The notes below the pieces were generated by a model. It did no database searches. It was not told the origin of the DNA and worked only from the letters and a program-made list of their open reading frames with translations. This document shows, piece by piece, positions 61,860 through 64,000 of a DNA stretch of 64,000 nucleotides (within the stretch, counting starts at the first letter, position 1; every line of letters starts with the position of its first letter). The stretch is from WTFY01 sp965214675 (GTDB lineage Bacteria > Pseudomonadota > Gammaproteobacteria > UBA4575), in assembly GCA_965214675.1 (NCBI GenBank), contig OZ243969.1, positions 1,116,001-1,180,000 on the forward strand. The letters run 5' to 3'. Made by a program: the position numbers and the translations under genes.

Positions 61860-62606
61860 CTACTGCGGCTGCAGCCAGATCAGTGTGGCCATGCGTCCCG
61901 TTGTGCCATCGCGACGGTGGGAAAAAAATTCCCGGCTTTGCGTGTAGGTGCAGTGCCCACCCCCGCCTACCGAGCGCACACCCCGTCCTTCAAGGGTATG
62001 CCTTGCAATCGTGTAAATATCGGCCAGGCACTTTCCCGCCCTGCCGGGTGTGAATGCCGATGCGAGGCCCGGGTCCTTTTTCACGAAGGACTCCCCGAGC
62101 GCATTGTCGATCTCGAATTTCCCGGGCCCGATGGCCGGCCCCAGCCAGCACATGAGATCCGAGGCCTGCACGGGCAGGGCTTGCAGGGTGCTTTCCAGCA
62201 CCCCGTCGAGCAGGCCGCGCCAGCCGCCATGGGTCACGGCCACGCAACGTGCCTGACGGTCGCAAAACAGCACGGGCAGACAATCTGCGGTTTGCACGGC
62301 GCAGACCACACCCGGTGTCATCGTAAAAGCGCCATCGGCCTGCACGGGGCCTGCTGGGGATGCGGGAAGGCGGACCACCCGGGTGCTGTGGCGCTGTTCC
62401 AGCCAGCAGGGATCTTGCGGAAGAAGCAGGGCATCCCTCAGCAGCTGGCGGTTCCTGGTGACGTGCTGTTGCTGATCGCCGACGTGCATGCCAAGGTTAA
62501 AGCCTGCATAACACCCCTGGCTGAATCCGCCACAACGTGTCGTGGAGACCGCGTGTACGCCTTGCGGGGCTGCCCAGTCCGGTGTAATGCACTCAGGGCG
62601 CTGCAT
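61860..62606 (-). CDS. pgeF: peptidoglycan editing factor PgeF (laccase-domain, YfiH)
   Basis: From the ATG at 62606 (MQRPECITPDWAAPQGV) it has 248 residues. PgeF removes wrongly incorporated residues from peptidoglycan precursors; copper or zinc ligands are seen in WLEQRHSTRV, QTADCLPVLFCD, THGGWRGLL and GHCTYTQSREFFSHRRDG. The upstream extension to 62717 overlaps rluD and is not family-like. The start overlaps rluD by 14 bases, a conserved rluD-pgeF-clpB order. Confidence 0.93.
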   Translation of the reverse strand: MQRPECITPDWAAPQGVHAVSTTRCGGFSQGCYAGFNLGMHVGDQQQHVTRNRQLLRDALLLPQDPCWLEQRHSTRVVRLPASPAGPVQADGAFTMTPGVVCAVQTADCLPVLFCDRQARCVAVTHGGWRGLLDGVLESTLQALPVQASDLMCWLGPAIGPGKFEIDNALGESFVKKDPGLASAFTPGRAGKCLADIYTIARHTLEGRGVRSVGGGGHCTYTQSREFFSHRRDGTTGRMATLIWLQPQ

Positions 62607-63543
62607 GGGCGTGCCCTGCCAGACCCTCAAGAAGCTGGCGAAAGTCCTGTGGCAGGGGAGCCGACCACGTGCAGGTTCGCGAATCCTCAGGATGGGTGAT
62701 TTCCAGATGGCATGCATGCAGGGCCTGGCGTGAAAACCCGGCCAGTGCGCTCGCCTTGGCAGTCCCTGCAGCCGTTGTTCTTTTCCCGTACACCGGGTCT
62801 CCGACCACCGGGAATCTCAGGTGCGCCATGTGTACCCGGATCTGGTGCGTCCTGCCGGTTTCAAGTTGTACGTCCAGGTGTGTGCAGGTATCAAAATTCT
62901 TGCGTACCCGGTAGTGCGTGATGGCCGGTTTCCCGGAAGGGGTCACGGCCATTTTCTTGCGATCGACCGGGTGCCTGCCGATCGGCGCCTCAACACTCCC
63001 GCCCGCAATCATACGGCCATGCACCAGCACCTCGTACTTTCGCTTCACCGTGCGCTGCTGCAACTGCTCGACCAGTGCACAGTGGCTTTGCAGTTGACGG
63101 GCCACCACCAGCAAGCCGCTCGTATCCTTGTCCAGCCGGTGCACGATACCGGCCCTTGGAATGGCAGACAGGCCGGGGTCATGGTAGAGCAGTGCATTTG
63201 CCAGTGTGCCCGTGGGATGACCGGCACCGGGGTGCACGACCAGGCCGGCGGGCTTGTTGACGACCAGCAAAAACGGGTCTTCATACACAATGTCGAGATC
63301 GATTTCCTCGGCCTCGAGCGGACCCTCCTCGCTCAAGCGCGCCCGGACCTCGACCTGCTCGCCCCCGGAGACGATATCGCGGGTACGCAACACCCGGCCG
63401 TCCACCTGCACTTCACGGTTGCGAATCCATTGCTGCAGTCGTGTACGCGAATACTGTGGGAACACACGGGACAACGCCGCGTCCAGACGCAGGCCTTGAC
63501 AGGCTGCAGGGATCTCTGCCGACAGGGAAATGTTCTCGCTCAT
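62593..63543 (-). CDS. rluD: 23S rRNA pseudouridine synthase RluD
   Basis: 316 residues. An N-terminal S4-like domain (SRVFPQYSRTRLQQWIRNREVQV) and the catalytic motif HRLDKDTSGLLV with the key Asp, preceded by KPAGLVVHPGAGH; GRTHQIRVHMAHL follows. It makes pseudouridines 1911, 1915 and 1917 in 23S rRNA helix 69. Divergent from bamD, as in many gammaproteobacteria. Confidence 0.95.
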   Translation of the reverse strand: MSENISLSAEIPAACQGLRLDAALSRVFPQYSRTRLQQWIRNREVQVDGRVLRTRDIVSGGEQVEVRARLSEEGPLEAEEIDLDIVYEDPFLLVVNKPAGLVVHPGAGHPTGTLANALLYHDPGLSAIPRAGIVHRLDKDTSGLLVVARQLQSHCALVEQLQQRTVKRKYEVLVHGRMIAGGSVEAPIGRHPVDRKKMAVTPSGKPAITHYRVRKNFDTCTHLDVQLETGRTHQIRVHMAHLRFPVVGDPVYGKRTTAAGTAKASALAGFSRQALHACHLEITHPEDSRTCTWSAPLPQDFRQLLEGLAGHAHAAP

Positions 63544-63583
63544 GGTCGATACGTCCGAATGAAAAAAGCTATACTCGGCCCCT

Positions 63584-64000
63584 ATGAAAACACACTCATC
63601 GAATTTTACGGCTTTTGCGCTGCGCCTGCCTGTCCTCCTGCTCTGCCTGAATCTGCTGAGCGGCTGTGCACTTCTCAGCCTGTTCGAGGGGGACGAGGAC
63701 CAGGAGGAGAGTGCGGAGGTCTCCGCGGACCAGGATGCAGCGGAACTCTATGGGCAGGCCCACCGGTCGCTGGAACGGCATGACTTTACCACGGCCATCG
63801 AGAAATACGAGTTGCTCGAATCACGCTACCCGTTTGGGCGCTTTGCCCAGCAGTCCCAGCTTGAGTTGAGCTATGCCTATTACAAGCAAGATGACCACGA
63901 AAAAGCAATCAGCACCATCGACCGGTTCATCAAGCTGAACCCGAGACACCCGAGCATCCCCTACGCGTTCTACATCAAGGGGCTGGCCACGTTTGACAGC
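63584..64000 (+). CDS. bamD: outer membrane assembly lipoprotein BamD (cut by window edge)
   Basis: Open from ATG 63584 to the window end, 139 codons. Lipoprotein signal with lipobox LLSGC. Tetratricopeptide-like helices begin ELYGQAHRSLERHDFTTAIEKYE and continue ESRYPFGRFAQQSQLELSYAYYKQ, RFIKLNPRHPSI and IKGLATFD, the BamD (ComL) N-terminal pattern. It is the essential lipoprotein of the BAM complex. An ATG at 63559 lies in another frame. Confidence 0.93.
   Translation, partial: MKTHSSNFTAFALRLPVLLLCLNLLSGCALLSLFEGDEDQEESAEVSADQDAAELYGQAHRSLERHDFTTAIEKYELLESRYPFGRFAQQSQLELSYAYYKQDDHEKAISTIDRFIKLNPRHPSIPYAFYIKGLATFDS

Noticed and set aside
1..64000. CRISPR array, rRNA operon, intact insertion sequence or prophage
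   Set aside because: No regularly spaced repeats, rRNA sequence, transposase or phage structural gene was found; only the integrase tail remains.

Overview
The window looks like a chromosomal segment of a moderately GC-rich gammaproteobacterium. The evidence is gene order typical of that class: pcnB-folK-deoxynucleoside kinase-panB-panC-pgi, ffh-rpsP-rimM-trmD-rplS, zur-znuC-znuB, xseB-ispA-dxs, dapA-bamC, and rluD divergent from bamD beside pgeF and clpB. No rRNA, CRISPR array or intact insertion sequence was seen.

Layout. 1-26.1 kb is almost all housekeeping: cofactor and pantothenate synthesis, RNA processing, katG, an SspA/GST-like protein, htpG, DNA repair (ogt), the ribosome/SRP operon, a CcsA-like membrane protein, a CNNM/CorC-type protein, radA, fdhD, zinc uptake with its repressor Zur and a good Zur operator candidate, and isoprenoid precursor synthesis. 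Next come tRNA-Leu(CAA) and a tRNA-Arg(CCT) with a damaged-looking acceptor stem. Sixty-odd bases later lies the C-terminal tail of a tyrosine recombinase, so the tRNA-Arg has been an integration site.

26.5-34.7 kb is an accessory block on the minus strand. A TolC-like outer membrane protein, a periplasmic adaptor carrying a cytoplasmic PAS domain, an ABC ATPase and a MacB-type permease form a tightly overlapping four-gene set. Downstream are three small secreted proteins: two paralogues made of three six-cysteine modules each, and one Calx-beta protein whose signal peptide and upstream region are duplicated from its neighbour. I read this as a possible sensor-linked exporter with its own disulfide-rich secreted clients.

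35-41.3 kb returns to core genes (bamC, dapA, an AI-2E/PerM family protein, a LysR regulator, proS). 41.4-48 kb is a defence and toxin-antitoxin patch: a ribbon-helix-helix protein with a YfbU-like domain, an AbiE pair, a DUF4143 ATPase, a frameshifted NYN-domain remnant, two hypothetical envelope proteins, and a RHH antitoxin with a PIN-DUF3775 fusion protein that appears to start at CTG.

48.6-50.9 kb is a bufferin-type RiPP locus: a cysteine-rich precursor with CKG repeats and a twin-arginine leader, a DUF692 (MNIO) enzyme and a DUF2063 partner. 51.2-58.7 kb is a putative hydrocarbon-oxidation cluster: a FadL/TodX-type porin, an AlkB-type membrane monooxygenase, three related GST-like proteins, and two very small membrane proteins. 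The window ends with clpB (behind a near-consensus sigma-32 promoter), pgeF, rluD and the start of bamD. The strongest candidates for undescribed biology are the PAS-adaptor exporter with six-cysteine proteins, the AlkB/GST/micropeptide cluster, the Tat-leader bufferin and the PIN-DUF3775 toxin.
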